64,000 nucleotides of DNA from Microbacterium helvum (GCF_014779795.1 NZ_JACXZS010000001.1:558001-622000); one strand, 5' to 3'; shown: positions 42,945 to 52,529, numbered from the stretch's first letter. Numbers and translations are program-made. Notes: a model not told the origin generated them from the letters alone.

Positions 42945-45236
42945 TCAGGCCTGCGCGGGCACCCCGCCCGCGTTCGCCATGGAGATGAGGCCGTCGATCA
43001 TCTCGGGGCTCGCGCCAGCGCCGTCGCCGGCGAGGCTCGCCATCATGCCGATGCGACCGATGGGGAACGAGTCCATCATCTTCGACATGTCGACGCCCTC
43101 GGGCATGATCGACGCCGCGCTGTCGGCCATGCCGCCCATCGCCTGCGCGATCATCGACTGCACGATCGGCCCGGCGACCGGGTGGCGCAGCACCTCGCCC
43201 ATCGACGACGAGCGCGTCAGCGGCAGGGTGAACGCATCGCCCTCGACCGCCACGTCGACGCTGGTCCGCAGGTCGCGGCTGGACGCCCCGACCGACACCG
43301 TGTACGAACCGCCCTCGACGACCCAGCGGTCAGCGCGGATGTCCCAGTACGCCAGGTCCTGGCGGCGCACCGTGAGCGTCACCGCCTGCGTCTCGCCCGG
43401 CTCCAGCGCGATCGACGCGAACGCCTTGAGTTCGCGCGGCGCGCGCTGCACCTGCGACGAGGCCAGGCCGGTGTAGACCTGCACGACCTCGCGGCCCGCG
43501 CGGTCGCCGGTGTTGGTGACCGCCACGGTCACCTCGACATCGCCCGATGCAGACACGGAAGCGGCAGCATCCCCGTACTCGAAGCTCGTGTACGAGAGGC
43601 CGTGGCCGAACGGGAACGCGACGTCCATGCGGCGCGCGTCGTACCAGCGGTAGCCGACGAACAGACCCTCGCCGTAGCGGACGTGCGAGAACTCGCCCGG
43701 GAAGTCGAGGTACGCCGGGGTGTCCTCCAGGCGCACCGGGATCGTCTCGGTGAGCTTGGCCGACGGGTTGACCTCGCCGAACAGCACGTCGGCGGTCGCG
43801 CCGCCGCCGGCCTGTCCGAGCAGCCAGCCCTCGAGGATCGCGGGCACCCGGCCGGCGAACGGCAGGGCGACGACGCCGCCGTTCGACAGCACGACGACGG
43901 TGTTCGGGTTCGCCGCGAGCACCGCGTCGAGCAGCTCCAGCTGCGCGGCGGGCAGGTCGATGTCCTCACGGTCGTACCCCTCGGACTCCAGGCGGGCCGG
44001 CAGGCCGAGGAACAGCACGACGACCTCGGCCGCCTCGGCGGCGACCACGGCTTCGGCACGCAGACCCTCGGCGTCGTCGTCCGACACCGAGAGGACGTTG
44101 CTGAACCCCTGCGCGTACGACACGTCGCCGGTCGCGAGCGCGCGGATCTCGTCGAGCGCGTTGTCCAGGCGCGTCGGGTTGATCATCGACGACCCGGCAC
44201 CCTGGTAGCGGGGGGATGCCGCGAACTCGCCGATCACGGCGACCCGGGCGTCACGGGCCAGGGGCAGCACGCCGCCCTCGTTCTTCAGCAGCACGATCGA
44301 TCTGCCGGCGGCCTCGCGCGCGAGCGCGTGGTGCGCGTCGACATCGAGCGGCCCCGCCACGGAGCCCGCGCCCTCGGTCGTCTTGCGCACGAGATCCAGC
44401 ACGCGGCCCGCGGCGACGTCGACCACCGACTCGTCGAGCGTCCCGTCCTTCACCGCGGCGACGATCTGCGCGTCGGTGACGCCGCCCGACGACGGCATCT
44501 CGAGGTCCATGCCTGCGGCCAGCCCCGGGACGCGCTCGTTGACCGCGCCCCAGTCCGAGACCACCAGGCCCTCGTAGCCCCACTCGTCGCGCAGCACGTG
44601 CGTGAGCAGCCACGGGTCCTCCGACGCGTACACGCCGTTGATGCGGTTGTACGAGCACATGACCGTCCAGGGCTGGGCGTCCTCGACGACCCGCTGGAAG
44701 CCGCGCAGGTAGATCTCGCGCAGCGGCCGCGGGTCGACGTCGGACGACGCGCGCATGCGGTCGTTCTCCTGGTTGTTGGCAGCGAAGTGCTTGAGCGAGG
44801 TTCCCACGCCCTTCGACTGGATGCCCTTCACGATCGCCGCGCCGAGCACCCCCGAGACGATCGGGTCTTCCGAGAAGTACTCGAAGTTGCGGCCGCACAG
44901 AGGCGAGCGCTTGATGTTGATGCCCGGGCCCAGCAGCACGCCGACGTTCTCGATCGAGGTCTCGGTGCCGAGCGCCTCGCCCACGCGGTGGATGAGGTCC
45001 ACGTCCCACGACGAGCCGAGCCCCACGGCGGGCGGGAAGCAGGTGGCGGGAACGCTGTCGCCGATGCCGAGGTGGTCGCCACCCTCGCGCTGCTTGCGCA
45101 GTCCGTGCGGTCCGTCGGTCACCATGATCGCCGGCACACCCACGCGCTCCACCGGCTTGGTGTACCAGAAGCTCGCGCCGCTGGTCAGCGACGCCTTCTC
45201 TTCGAGGGTCAGTTCCGTCACATCGGGGATGCTCAT
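42945..45236 (-). CDS. GH3 beta-glucosidase
   Basis: 763 residues. The GH3 barrel has DGPHGLRKQ, GPGINIKRSPLCGRNFEYFSEDP, KHFAANNQE and the nucleophile Asp228 in GLVVSDWGAV. A (alpha/beta)6 domain and a C-terminal fibronectin-III-like domain (GHGLSYTSFEY, EVVQVYTG) follow. A Met/Gly-rich tail of about 100 residues (about 660-763) is extra. No signal peptide. ATG 45236, preceded by AAAGGAA, is preferred over the open extension to 45293. It lies 30 bp or more downstream of the MFS gene on the same strand, so transporter and glucosidase form one operon. Confidence 0.93.
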   Translation of the reverse strand: MSIPDVTELTLEEKASLTSGASFWYTKPVERVGVPAIMVTDGPHGLRKQREGGDHLGIGDSVPATCFPPAVGLGSSWDVDLIHRVGEALGTETSIENVGVLLGPGINIKRSPLCGRNFEYFSEDPIVSGVLGAAIVKGIQSKGVGTSLKHFAANNQENDRMRASSDVDPRPLREIYLRGFQRVVEDAQPWTVMCSYNRINGVYASEDPWLLTHVLRDEWGYEGLVVSDWGAVNERVPGLAAGMDLEMPSSGGVTDAQIVAAVKDGTLDESVVDVAAGRVLDLVRKTTEGAGSVAGPLDVDAHHALAREAAGRSIVLLKNEGGVLPLARDARVAVIGEFAASPRYQGAGSSMINPTRLDNALDEIRALATGDVSYAQGFSNVLSVSDDDAEGLRAEAVVAAEAAEVVVLFLGLPARLESEGYDREDIDLPAAQLELLDAVLAANPNTVVVLSNGGVVALPFAGRVPAILEGWLLGQAGGGATADVLFGEVNPSAKLTETIPVRLEDTPAYLDFPGEFSHVRYGEGLFVGYRWYDARRMDVAFPFGHGLSYTSFEYGDAAASVSASGDVEVTVAVTNTGDRAGREVVQVYTGLASSQVQRAPRELKAFASIALEPGETQAVTLTVRRQDLAYWDIRADRWVVEGGSYTVSVGASSRDLRTSVDVAVEGDAFTLPLTRSSSMGEVLRHPVAGPIVQSMIAQAMGGMADSAASIMPEGVDMSKMMDSFPIGRIGMMASLAGDGAGASPEMIDGLISMANAGGVPAQA

Positions 45237-45272
45237 GGAGTTCCTTTCATCGGGGGTCGGTGAGGGGATGGT

Positions 45273-45295
45273 GGATGCCGCGGCCGCCGGCATCC
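45273..45295 (-). terminator. GGATGCC-type hairpin between MFS and GH3 genes
   Basis: GGATGCCG (45273-45280) pairs with CGGCATCC (45288-45295) around a short GC-rich centre that is itself palindromic (GCGGCCGC overlaps the arms). Probably an attenuator inside the MFS-GH3 operon. Confidence 0.5.
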
Positions 45296-45323
45296 CCCAT
45301 CTTCGAGGTCGAGACGGCCGACG

Positions 45324-46622
45324 TCATCGCGTCGCCTTGATGGGCCAGATCGCAAATGCGCCGAGCAGGCCGAGCACGATGGCCACCGGGAACAGACCCG
45401 CGTAGCCGAAGATCAGCACGATCGCACCCGATACCGCGGGGGCGAGCGTCTGCGGCAGGGTCGCGGCGATGTTGACGACGCCGAGGTCCTTCGCGAACGA
45501 CTTCGCCGACGGCAGCACCTCGCTCATGAGGGCGGTGTCGACGGCCTGGAACATGCCGAAGCCGAAGCCGGCGATGAAGGTCATGATCATCCAGGCGTTG
45601 AGGTCCTGCCAGAACCACGGCAGCAGGAACGCCAGGCTCACGACCGCGGCCGACGCGAAGACGAACGGCTTGCGGCGGCCGACCTTGTCGGACAGCGGGC
45701 CCGACACGACGGTCGAGATGATGATGCCGACGAGACTCAGCAGTCCCAGGACGGGGATGACGGTCTCGGGCGCATCGATGTGGAAGTAGTTCTGCAGCAG
45801 GTACAGCTGGTAGCCGGTCACGGCGAAGTAGCCCGTGTAGAGCAGCAGGCGGCCGGTGAAGGCCCAGAAGAAGTCGGGGTGCTTGACGGGGTTCACCCAG
45901 AACGTGCCGAGGAACTCCTTCATGCGGAACGGCTCGGGCTCGATCCTCGTGCTGGGGTAGTCCGGGTTGAGCACGACGAACAGGACGAGCACACCGACCG
46001 ACACCACGGCGAACGTGACGTAGCCCACGGCGATGCTCTTGAAGAAGATCGAGCCGACGATCTGGCCGCCGATGGCGCCGAGCATGAGGCCGATGCCGGT
46101 CAGCGCGGCGAACGTGCCGCGGCGCTTGATCGGCACGCGGTCCGGCATGATCGCCGACAGCGGGCCCTGGGCGAAGTTGTAGCAGATCTGCACGAGGGTC
46201 CAGGCGATGATGAAGCCGACGAGGCTGCTCGCGAACGCGAGCCCGATGAGCGCCAGCGCGCCGGCAAGCGCGCCCAGCACGATCCACGGCGCACGACGGC
46301 CGAATCGAGAGCGCGTGCGGTCAGAGATCTGACCGGCGATCGGCTGCGCGATCATCGCCGCGAACGCACCGACCGTCGAGATGATCGCGAGGTTCACGAC
46401 GTTGAGCTGGCCCTCGGTGCCGAACGCCAGCGTGACCTGCTGGGGCAGCAGGATGCCGGGCACCGCGCCCCACACCATGAAGATCGCGATGTTGGCGGGG
46501 ATGATCGACCACATCAGCCGCCGCAGGCCCTTGATGGGCGCGGGCGGGTCGTCGATTCCTGAGGCGTTCTCGACGAACGTGTTCGTGGTCATCGGGGCGA
46601 TGGGTTCAGACGGCGCTGTCAT
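45324..46622 (-). CDS. MFS transporter (probable glycoside uptake)
   Basis: 432 residues with about 12 membrane segments. The loop between helices 2 and 3 reads GQISDRTRSRFGRRAPW, and the matching second-half loop is SGPLSDKVGRRKPF. It is a paralogue of the transporter at 49676-50989 (shared KHPDFFWAFT, YQLYLLQ, FGFGM). Being upstream of the GH3 beta-glucosidase, it probably imports beta-glucosides. It is divergent from a TetR-family gene, with a palindromic site between them. Confidence 0.9.
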   Translation of the reverse strand: MTAPSEPIAPMTTNTFVENASGIDDPPAPIKGLRRLMWSIIPANIAIFMVWGAVPGILLPQQVTLAFGTEGQLNVVNLAIISTVGAFAAMIAQPIAGQISDRTRSRFGRRAPWIVLGALAGALALIGLAFASSLVGFIIAWTLVQICYNFAQGPLSAIMPDRVPIKRRGTFAALTGIGLMLGAIGGQIVGSIFFKSIAVGYVTFAVVSVGVLVLFVVLNPDYPSTRIEPEPFRMKEFLGTFWVNPVKHPDFFWAFTGRLLLYTGYFAVTGYQLYLLQNYFHIDAPETVIPVLGLLSLVGIIISTVVSGPLSDKVGRRKPFVFASAAVVSLAFLLPWFWQDLNAWMIMTFIAGFGFGMFQAVDTALMSEVLPSAKSFAKDLGVVNIAATLPQTLAPAVSGAIVLIFGYAGLFPVAIVLGLLGAFAIWPIKATR

Positions 46623-46674
46623 GGACGGGTCCTTGGTTCGGGTGGCAGGCGCTCCTCATCGAGCACCTCGAGAG

Positions 46675-46697
46675 AAAACCATATGTCACTAGGTTTT
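46675..46697. promoter_or_regulatory. Palindromic site between MFS and TetR genes
   Basis: AAAACC (46675-46680) and GGTTTT (46692-46697) form an inverted repeat with an 11-bp spacer, overlapping a possible TTGAGA -35 (46696-46701) whose -10 would be TTACTT (46720-46725), 5 nt before the ATG at 46731. Likely operator of the TetR regulator. Confidence 0.5.
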
Positions 46698-46730
46698 GAG
46701 AAATCAAGCAGTGTTCGGTTTACTTCTCGT

Positions 46731-47366
46731 ATGGCAGAAAGCGGAACGGGGCGACGCGGCTCCTACGCGAAAGGCGTGGCGAAGCGCGAAGAGATCCTCA
46801 CGCGCGCGCTGGATGTGATCGCCCGCGAGGGATATCGCGGTGCGTCCGTCAAAGAACTGGCGGATGCCGTGGGCCTCAGCCAGGCCGGACTCCTCCACTA
46901 CTTCGACAGCAAGGAGGAGCTCTTCACCGAGATCCTCCGCAAGCGCGACGAGCTCGACGCGACCGGGCGCGGCCTGAGCGGTGACGTCGAGCACGGGCTC
47001 ACCGCGGACGCGGAACTCGACCTCGCCGGGGTGCGCGACGGCTATCTCGGCGTCGTCCGGCACAACGCCGATGTGCCGGGGCTCGTGCACCTCTTCGCAC
47101 GCCTGTCGGTCGACGCCGCCGACCCCGAGCACGCCGCCCACGACTACTTCGTCCAGCGCGGCATCGGCCTGCGCGAGTTCTTCGCCGCGACGATCGCGGC
47201 GGGTCAGGAGTCGGGCGAGATCGACGACCGCATCGATCCCGCCGTGCTCGCGCGGCTGTTCCAGGCCGTCGCCGACGGCATGCAGGTCCAGTGGATGCTG
47301 GAACCCGAGGTCGACATGGCGGCGACCGTCGACGCGCTCTTCGAGCTGATCACGCGACGTCGCTGA
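46731..47366 (+). CDS. TetR-family transcriptional regulator
   Basis: 211 residues. N-terminal helix-turn-helix KREEILTRALDVIAREGYRGASVKELADAVGLSQAGLLHYF (given here as the helix positions about 17-57) and an all-helical ligand domain. Confidence 0.9.
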   Translation: MAESGTGRRGSYAKGVAKREEILTRALDVIAREGYRGASVKELADAVGLSQAGLLHYFDSKEELFTEILRKRDELDATGRGLSGDVEHGLTADAELDLAGVRDGYLGVVRHNADVPGLVHLFARLSVDAADPEHAAHDYFVQRGIGLREFFAATIAAGQESGEIDDRIDPAVLARLFQAVADGMQVQWMLEPEVDMAATVDALFELITRRR

Positions 47367-47375
47367 CCGCCAACC

Positions 47376-47420
47376 GGGTCGTTGAGCGGAGGGCGCTCCG
47401 GCGCCCGGAGAAGAAACGCC
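47376..47420. repeat. Palindromic repeat family 1, degenerate copy
   Basis: GGTCGTTGAGCGGA, then a small hairpin GGGCGCTCCGGCGCCC, then AGAAACGCC. It lies between the convergent TetR and ROK genes and may act as a terminator. Confidence 0.55.
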
Positions 47421-47437
47421 CTCACGGTCGGCGCTCG

Positions 47438-48637
47438 TCAGATCGCCAGGGGGTCCGCCAGGAGCCGCGTCCGCGCGTCGCTCTGCGCGCCGTGCAGAGC
47501 AGCGTCTGCGCCGAGGATGCTCCCGACCACCGGGGGGACCGGCACCGCGGCCGACCGGGCGATGCCTGGCTGGATGCCTCGGAACACCGCGTCGACGTCC
47601 GCGGCCAGCGCCGCGAAGAAGCCGCCGAGCACGATGACGTCCGGCCCGAGGGTCAGGGCGACGATCTGCGCCGTGCGGGCGATCTCGCGCGCCGCGCCGC
47701 GCCACACCGACGCCGCGGGCTCCTCGCCGGCGCGAACCTGAGCGACGAACGTCTCCAGCGCGACCGTGAGCCCTTCACGGTCGGCGAGCGGGCCGAGCCC
47801 GGCCCGCGACAGCAGCACGTCCGGACCGGCCACGGTCACGAGGCAGCCGTGCTGCCCGCACGCACAGAGCTCGCCGTCGGGCACCACAGGCAGATGCCCC
47901 AGGGCGGCACCGATCACGCGGACACCCGCGTCCTGATCCGTGAGGACGATCGCACCGCCGATGCCCGAGTCGGACTTCAGGTACAGCAGGGTGTCACCCC
48001 CGACCGCGACGTGCTCGGCGAGCGCCGCCACCGAGGAGTCCGGCACCAGCCGGGAGCTGCCGCCCGTCGCCTCGAACGTGGCGAGTGCGGCCGAGCGATC
48101 GCGCAGCAGCCCCAAGAGGTCGACCTCTCCCCATCCCAGATCCGTGTCGGCGAGCACACGGGCGGGCGAGCCGTCGACAGGTGCCCAGACGACGACGCAG
48201 ACGTCGGCGATCCGCCGGCCGGCGGCATCCAGCTCCCCCGCGACGTCGTCGATCGCACGCGCCAGCACGTCGGCGATCGCGCCCGGGTCGCCCATCGGGC
48301 GCCCGTGACGCAGCGAGACGCGAGCGAGCTCGTCTCCCGACAGCGTCGCCGCGACCGCGGTCGCGTGGTCGGCGTCGACCATCGCGGTCACGAGGCAGGG
48401 CGCCGACGCCGCGAGGGCGAGGGTGGTGCGAGGGCGACCCATGCCGGCCGGCGCGACGACGTCGCTCTCTTCTACGAGGCCTGCCTCGATGAGCTCGGCC
48501 ACGAGCGAGGTCACCGAGCCGCGCGACAGGCCGGTCGCGGCGGCGATGTCAGCGCGCGCCTCGCCGGCGCCTTCGAGCACACGCCCGAGCACGAGGCCGA
48601 GGTTGTGTCGGCGGACGTCGGGGGTGGCGAGGGGCAT
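47438..48637 (-). CDS. ROK-family transcriptional regulator / sugar kinase-like
   Basis: 399 residues. The N-terminal winged helix-turn-helix (ADIAAATGLSRGSVTSLVAELIEAG) is fused to a ROK domain with ESDVVAPAGMGRPRTTL and DSGIGGAIVL. The zinc-binding motif is recognisable as CACGQHGCLVTVAG, the ROK CxCGxxGCxE pattern with the final Glu altered. Such proteins are xylose- or N-acetylglucosamine-type repressors. ATG 48637 is used, with ATG 48646 as an alternative; a TACGAT -10-like hexamer lies just before. It probably regulates neighbouring transporter genes. Confidence 0.88.
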   Translation of the reverse strand: MPLATPDVRRHNLGLVLGRVLEGAGEARADIAAATGLSRGSVTSLVAELIEAGLVEESDVVAPAGMGRPRTTLALAASAPCLVTAMVDADHATAVAATLSGDELARVSLRHGRPMGDPGAIADVLARAIDDVAGELDAAGRRIADVCVVVWAPVDGSPARVLADTDLGWGEVDLLGLLRDRSAALATFEATGGSSRLVPDSSVAALAEHVAVGGDTLLYLKSDSGIGGAIVLTDQDAGVRVIGAALGHLPVVPDGELCACGQHGCLVTVAGPDVLLSRAGLGPLADREGLTVALETFVAQVRAGEEPAASVWRGAAREIARTAQIVALTLGPDVIVLGGFFAALAADVDAVFRGIQPGIARSAAVPVPPVVGSILGADAALHGAQSDARTRLLADPLAI

Positions 48638-48690
48638 GACCGCCATCGTAGGCCGGGGCGGAGGCGACGACGCACCCCCGCCCCGCCCGT

Positions 48691-49488
48691 TCACTGCTGC
48701 GTGGCGTAGTGGGTGTCGTTCACCGTCTCGACGGTCCAGGCGCCCGCCTTGTAGGTGAGCAGGTTGACGGCGCCGTTCGCGATCCCGGTCTCGGGCAGGC
48801 GGTCCTCCGCGCCGAGGTCGACGAGCAGGCACGAGATCGACAGCCCGCTCGAGACGACGAGCACCTTGTCGTCGCGGTGCTTGGCGGCGTCCGCGGCGAT
48901 GGCGTCGAGCGAGTCCTGCATGCGGTCGGACACTTGATCGCAGTCCTCGGCAGGGAGCGCGGGCACGGGGTTGGTCGCCACGATGGCGTCGGTCATGCTC
49001 TCCAGTGTGAAGTCGAGCCCGTGCTCGCCGAAGTAGCCGAAGAGAGCGCCCTGCATCGTGCTCTGCTTCGCGCCCTCCCAACCGCCGAAGTTCAGCTCGC
49101 GCAGGCCCTCGTCGCGGACCGGCGCGAGCTTCGAACCGGCGGCCTGCAGCATGAGCGTCGCGGTCTCGTAGTGGCGCACCATGTCGGCCGAGTAGGCGGC
49201 ATCCAGCTTACCGACCTCGGCCGCGAGGTTCTTGCCGACCCGCGTCGCGACGGCGACGCCCTCTTCGGTGAGCGGCGCGTCGGACCACCCCTGCACGAGC
49301 TTGAGCTTGTTGAGGATCGTCTCGCCGTGACGGGTCAGGTACACCTGCACGACAGCGTCGCGGTTCGAAGCCAGCGGATTCGCGGCGGCGGGCGCGGTCG
49401 CCGTGGGGGCGGCGCTCCAGCCGCCAAGCACCGTGGCACCGAGGACGGCGACGGTCGCGAGAGCGATGCGGGAAGTCAGTCGGTTCAT
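48691..49488 (-). CDS. Secreted histidine-phosphatase-family protein
   Basis: 265 residues. A signal peptide (RIALATVAVLGATVLGGWSAAPTATA) precedes a phosphoglycerate-mutase-like domain: the catalytic RHG lies at 53-55 (YLTRHGETILN), the acid region LRELNFGGWEG and YSADMVRHYETATLML follow. The second catalytic His, normally in a VVSHG motif, is replaced: the sequence is VVSSG (Ser213-Ser214). It may be inactive or act differently. It is divergent from the MFS gene at 49676. Confidence 0.87.
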   Translation of the reverse strand: MNRLTSRIALATVAVLGATVLGGWSAAPTATAPAAANPLASNRDAVVQVYLTRHGETILNKLKLVQGWSDAPLTEEGVAVATRVGKNLAAEVGKLDAAYSADMVRHYETATLMLQAAGSKLAPVRDEGLRELNFGGWEGAKQSTMQGALFGYFGEHGLDFTLESMTDAIVATNPVPALPAEDCDQVSDRMQDSLDAIAADAAKHRDDKVLVVSSGLSISCLLVDLGAEDRLPETGIANGAVNLLTYKAGAWTVETVNDTHYATQQ

Positions 49489-49570
49489 GTCATCTCCTTC
49501 GATGGGACGGACTGAACGCTAGCGACATTCGGGATTCGCGGGACGCGGTCGTTGCGGGATCGTTACACAT

Positions 49571-49609
49571 AGTTCAGGTCTTGAACTTTGTGCGTGCGTC
49601 CGGCACACT
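49571..49609 (+). promoter_or_regulatory. Palindromic site and possible promoter before the second MFS gene
   Basis: AGTTCA (49571-49576) and TGAACT (49582-49587) form an inverted repeat over a 5-bp spacer. It overlaps a -35-like TTGAAC (49581-49586), which is followed after 17 bp by CACACT (49604-49609). The gap 49489-49675 has no gene. Confidence 0.5.
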
Positions 49610-49675
49610 GATCCCGAATGCCGTTCGCATTTGGCACCCGACACACCTGAGACGTCTCGACGAAGAGGAGTCAGC

Positions 49676-50989
49676 ATGACCGCACAGCCCGCGCCCGATC
49701 CCGCCCTCGACATCGCCCCCACCGGGCTCATCCGCAGCACACCGCCCGCGCCCGGCGAGCCGCCGGCGAGCCCGCCCGCCCGAAGGGCCCTGCTGCCCAG
49801 CATGCTGGTCGCCGCGCTCACCCTGTTCGCCACCTACGGCGGCCTGATCGCGATCCTGCTGCCGACGCAGGTCCAGATCCTGTTCGGCCAGGAGCACAGC
49901 GAGGCGAACCTTGCGATCGTCACGACGGTCTCGTTCGTCTTCACGCTCTTCGCCCAGCCGATCGCCGGCGCGCTCAGCGACCGCACCCGCTCGCGCTTCG
50001 GCCGCCGCGCACCGTGGATGGTCATCGGCGCGCTCGTGGGCGGCATCCTGCTCTTCGGCATGGGATCGCTCACCGACCTCTTCTGGATCACGGTGTTCTG
50101 GGTCGTGATCCAGGTCGCGCTCAACTTCCTGCAGGCGCCGCTCACCACGATCACCGCGGACCGGTTCCCGCGCTCGAAGCGCGGCGGCGCGAGCGCCATG
50201 ATCGGCCTCGGGACGCAGCTGGGCATGACGATCGGCATCATGATCGCGAGCGCGCTGGCCGCCCAGTTCGGGGTCGCGTACGCGGTGTTCGGCGGCGCGG
50301 TCATCGTCGTCACGCTGCTGTTCGCGCTGATCAACCGTGACTGGTCGTCGAAGGACGCCGCCGTCGAGCCGTTCCGCTGGGGCGCGTTCTTCCGGGGCTT
50401 CTGGATCAACCCGCGCAAGCACCCGGACTTCTTCTGGGCGTTCACGGCACGGTTCCTGCTGATCCTCGGCTACTTCGTCGTCTCGACCTACCAGCTGTAC
50501 CTGCTGCAGAAGTACATCGGACTGTCGCTGGGCGAGGCACAGGGCGCCGTGCTGACGCTCACGCTCGTCGCCTTCGTGCCGACCCTCATCGCCATCGGAC
50601 TCTCGGGCTGGTGGAGCGACAAGGTCGGACGCCGCAAGGTCTTCATCTACGCGGCATCGGTGATCATGGTCATCGGCCTCGCGATGCCGCTCGTCATGCC
50701 CGACATGACAGGCATGATCCTCATGAGCGTCATCAACGGGGTCGGGTTCGGCCTCTACATGTCGGTCGACGCGGCGCTCATGACCGAGGTGCTGCCGAAC
50801 CCCGAGGGTTCCGCGGCCAAGGACCTCGGCATCCTCAACGTCGCCACCAACATCCCGCAGGCCCTGAGCCCCTCGATCGCCCTGCTGATCATCTCGGCCC
50901 TGGGCGGCTACGCCATGCTGTTCGTGTTCGCGATCGTGTTCGTGATCCTCGCAGCGATCGCCACGGCGCCCATCAAGGGCGTCCGCTAG
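49676..50989 (+). CDS. MFS transporter
   Basis: 437 residues with about 12 membrane helices after a Pro/Ala-rich N-terminus (about 45 residues). GALSDRTRSRFGRRAPW and SGWWSDKVGRRKVF are the two conserved loops. It is a close paralogue of the transporter at 45324. ATG 49676 follows AGAGGAG; a TTG-led extension to 49631 is rejected. The carboxylesterase gene follows after 24 bp on the same strand, so they may handle the same acylated compound. Confidence 0.9.
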   Translation: MTAQPAPDPALDIAPTGLIRSTPPAPGEPPASPPARRALLPSMLVAALTLFATYGGLIAILLPTQVQILFGQEHSEANLAIVTTVSFVFTLFAQPIAGALSDRTRSRFGRRAPWMVIGALVGGILLFGMGSLTDLFWITVFWVVIQVALNFLQAPLTTITADRFPRSKRGGASAMIGLGTQLGMTIGIMIASALAAQFGVAYAVFGGAVIVVTLLFALINRDWSSKDAAVEPFRWGAFFRGFWINPRKHPDFFWAFTARFLLILGYFVVSTYQLYLLQKYIGLSLGEAQGAVLTLTLVAFVPTLIAIGLSGWWSDKVGRRKVFIYAASVIMVIGLAMPLVMPDMTGMILMSVINGVGFGLYMSVDAALMTEVLPNPEGSAAKDLGILNVATNIPQALSPSIALLIISALGGYAMLFVFAIVFVILAAIATAPIKGVR

Positions 50990-51013
50990 AGTCCGCACGA
51001 AGGGACCCTCCCC

Positions 51014-52513
51014 ATGACAGACACCACGACGACCCTCCGCTACGCCGAGGCCGACACCGTCACCGGGCGCGTGCGCGGCTTCTGGCGGGGCGAGCCCGGC
51101 GACGGCGGCAGCGCCGCGTTCCTCGGCATCCCGTTCGCCCAGCCGCCCGTCGGCGAGCTGCGCTTCGCCGCCCCCGTGCCCGCCGAGCCGTGGCAGGGCG
51201 TGCGCGACGCGCTGGATTACGGCGCGACGGCGCAGCGCGGCGACCCCGGCGTGACGCTCATCCCCGAGCCCTCGGTGCCGGGTGAGGCGACGCTGAACGT
51301 CAACGTGTTCACGCCGGTGCCGGGTGAGACCGACGCCGCGCTGCCGGTGCTGGTGTGGATCCACGGCGGCGGGTACTTCGCGGGCTCCCCCGCGTCGCCC
51401 TGGTACGACGGCCGCGCGTTCAACCGGGACGGCGTGGTCACCGTGACGATCTCGTACCGCCTCGGCTTCGACGGGTTCGGCTGGATCGAGGACGCCCCCT
51501 CCAACCGCGGCATCCGCGACTGGCTGCTCGCCCTCGAGTGGGTGCAGGCGAACATCGCACAGTTCGGCGGCGACCCGTCGCGCGTCACGATCGCGGGGCA
51601 GTCCGCCGGCGGCGGGGCGGTGCTGACGCTGCTCGGGATGCCGGCGGCCCAGCATCTGTTCCACTCGGTGTGGGCGCTGTCCGCGGCCACGGCCGACGTC
51701 GCCCCTGCGACGTGCGAGCGCATCGGCCGCGACGTCGCCGCACGCCTCGATGTCGCCCCGACGCGGGCGGGACTGTCGACCGTCGGCGAGGAGAGGATCA
51801 TCGCGGCGCAGAAGGCCGCGACCGAGGTGTCGGGGTCGGACGGCGTCACGCGGCTCCTCGAGGACGGGCTGACGCTCGGCCCGGCGATCGACGGCGACCT
51901 GATCACGCGTCCGACGCTCGAGTCGATCGCCGCCGGCGTCGGCGCCGACAAGCCGCTCGTGCTCGGAGCCACCGAGGACGAGTTCTCGATGGTCGTCTCA
52001 GGAGCCGCGAACAAGCTGCGCTGGATCCCGCTGTCGCTGCTGCTCGGCAAGTCGGGCCTCAAGGGCGCGCAGCGCAGGGCCTACCTCGCGGCGAACCAGG
52101 ACGTCGTGGCCCGCGGCCATGCCGCTGTACTCGGCCGGTACATCACCGACCGCATGTTCCGCACCTTCGTCGTCAAGGCGGCTACCGCCCGCGGCGCCGC
52201 GCCGACCTGGGTGTACCGGTACGCCTTCCGCTCCACGCAGCCCGGCATGGTGCACGACGCGGCGGTGCACTGCATCGACGTGCCGTTCTGGTTCGACTGC
52301 CTCGACTCTCCGATCGGCATCGACGCGCTCACCGGCCCGAACCCGCCGCAGTCGCTGGCCGACCAGACCCACGGCGCCGCCGTGGCGCTGATCGCCGACG
52401 GCGAGCCCGGGTGGCCTGCGTGGTCTGGGGCGCCCGGCACGACCCGCGTCTTCGGCGGTGCCACCCCGGGCGTGGACCCCGACGGCTACGCCGCGGTGGC
52501 GTCCCTGCTCTGA
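51014..52513 (+). CDS. Type B carboxylesterase
   Basis: 499 residues. FLGIPFAQPPVGELRF at the N-terminus, the oxyanion-hole LVWIHGGGYFAGS and the nucleophile elbow TIAGQSAGGGAV are diagnostic of type B carboxylesterases; the acid is probably Glu/Asp in GATEDEFSMV and the His in VHDAAVHCIDVPFW. No signal peptide. It lies in an operon with the MFS transporter before it and is followed by a strong hairpin. Confidence 0.93.
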   Translation: MTDTTTTLRYAEADTVTGRVRGFWRGEPGDGGSAAFLGIPFAQPPVGELRFAAPVPAEPWQGVRDALDYGATAQRGDPGVTLIPEPSVPGEATLNVNVFTPVPGETDAALPVLVWIHGGGYFAGSPASPWYDGRAFNRDGVVTVTISYRLGFDGFGWIEDAPSNRGIRDWLLALEWVQANIAQFGGDPSRVTIAGQSAGGGAVLTLLGMPAAQHLFHSVWALSAATADVAPATCERIGRDVAARLDVAPTRAGLSTVGEERIIAAQKAATEVSGSDGVTRLLEDGLTLGPAIDGDLITRPTLESIAAGVGADKPLVLGATEDEFSMVVSGAANKLRWIPLSLLLGKSGLKGAQRRAYLAANQDVVARGHAAVLGRYITDRMFRTFVVKAATARGAAPTWVYRYAFRSTQPGMVHDAAVHCIDVPFWFDCLDSPIGIDALTGPNPPQSLADQTHGAAVALIADGEPGWPAWSGAPGTTRVFGGATPGVDPDGYAAVASLL

Positions 52514-52529
52514 CCCGCGAACCTGTGAG

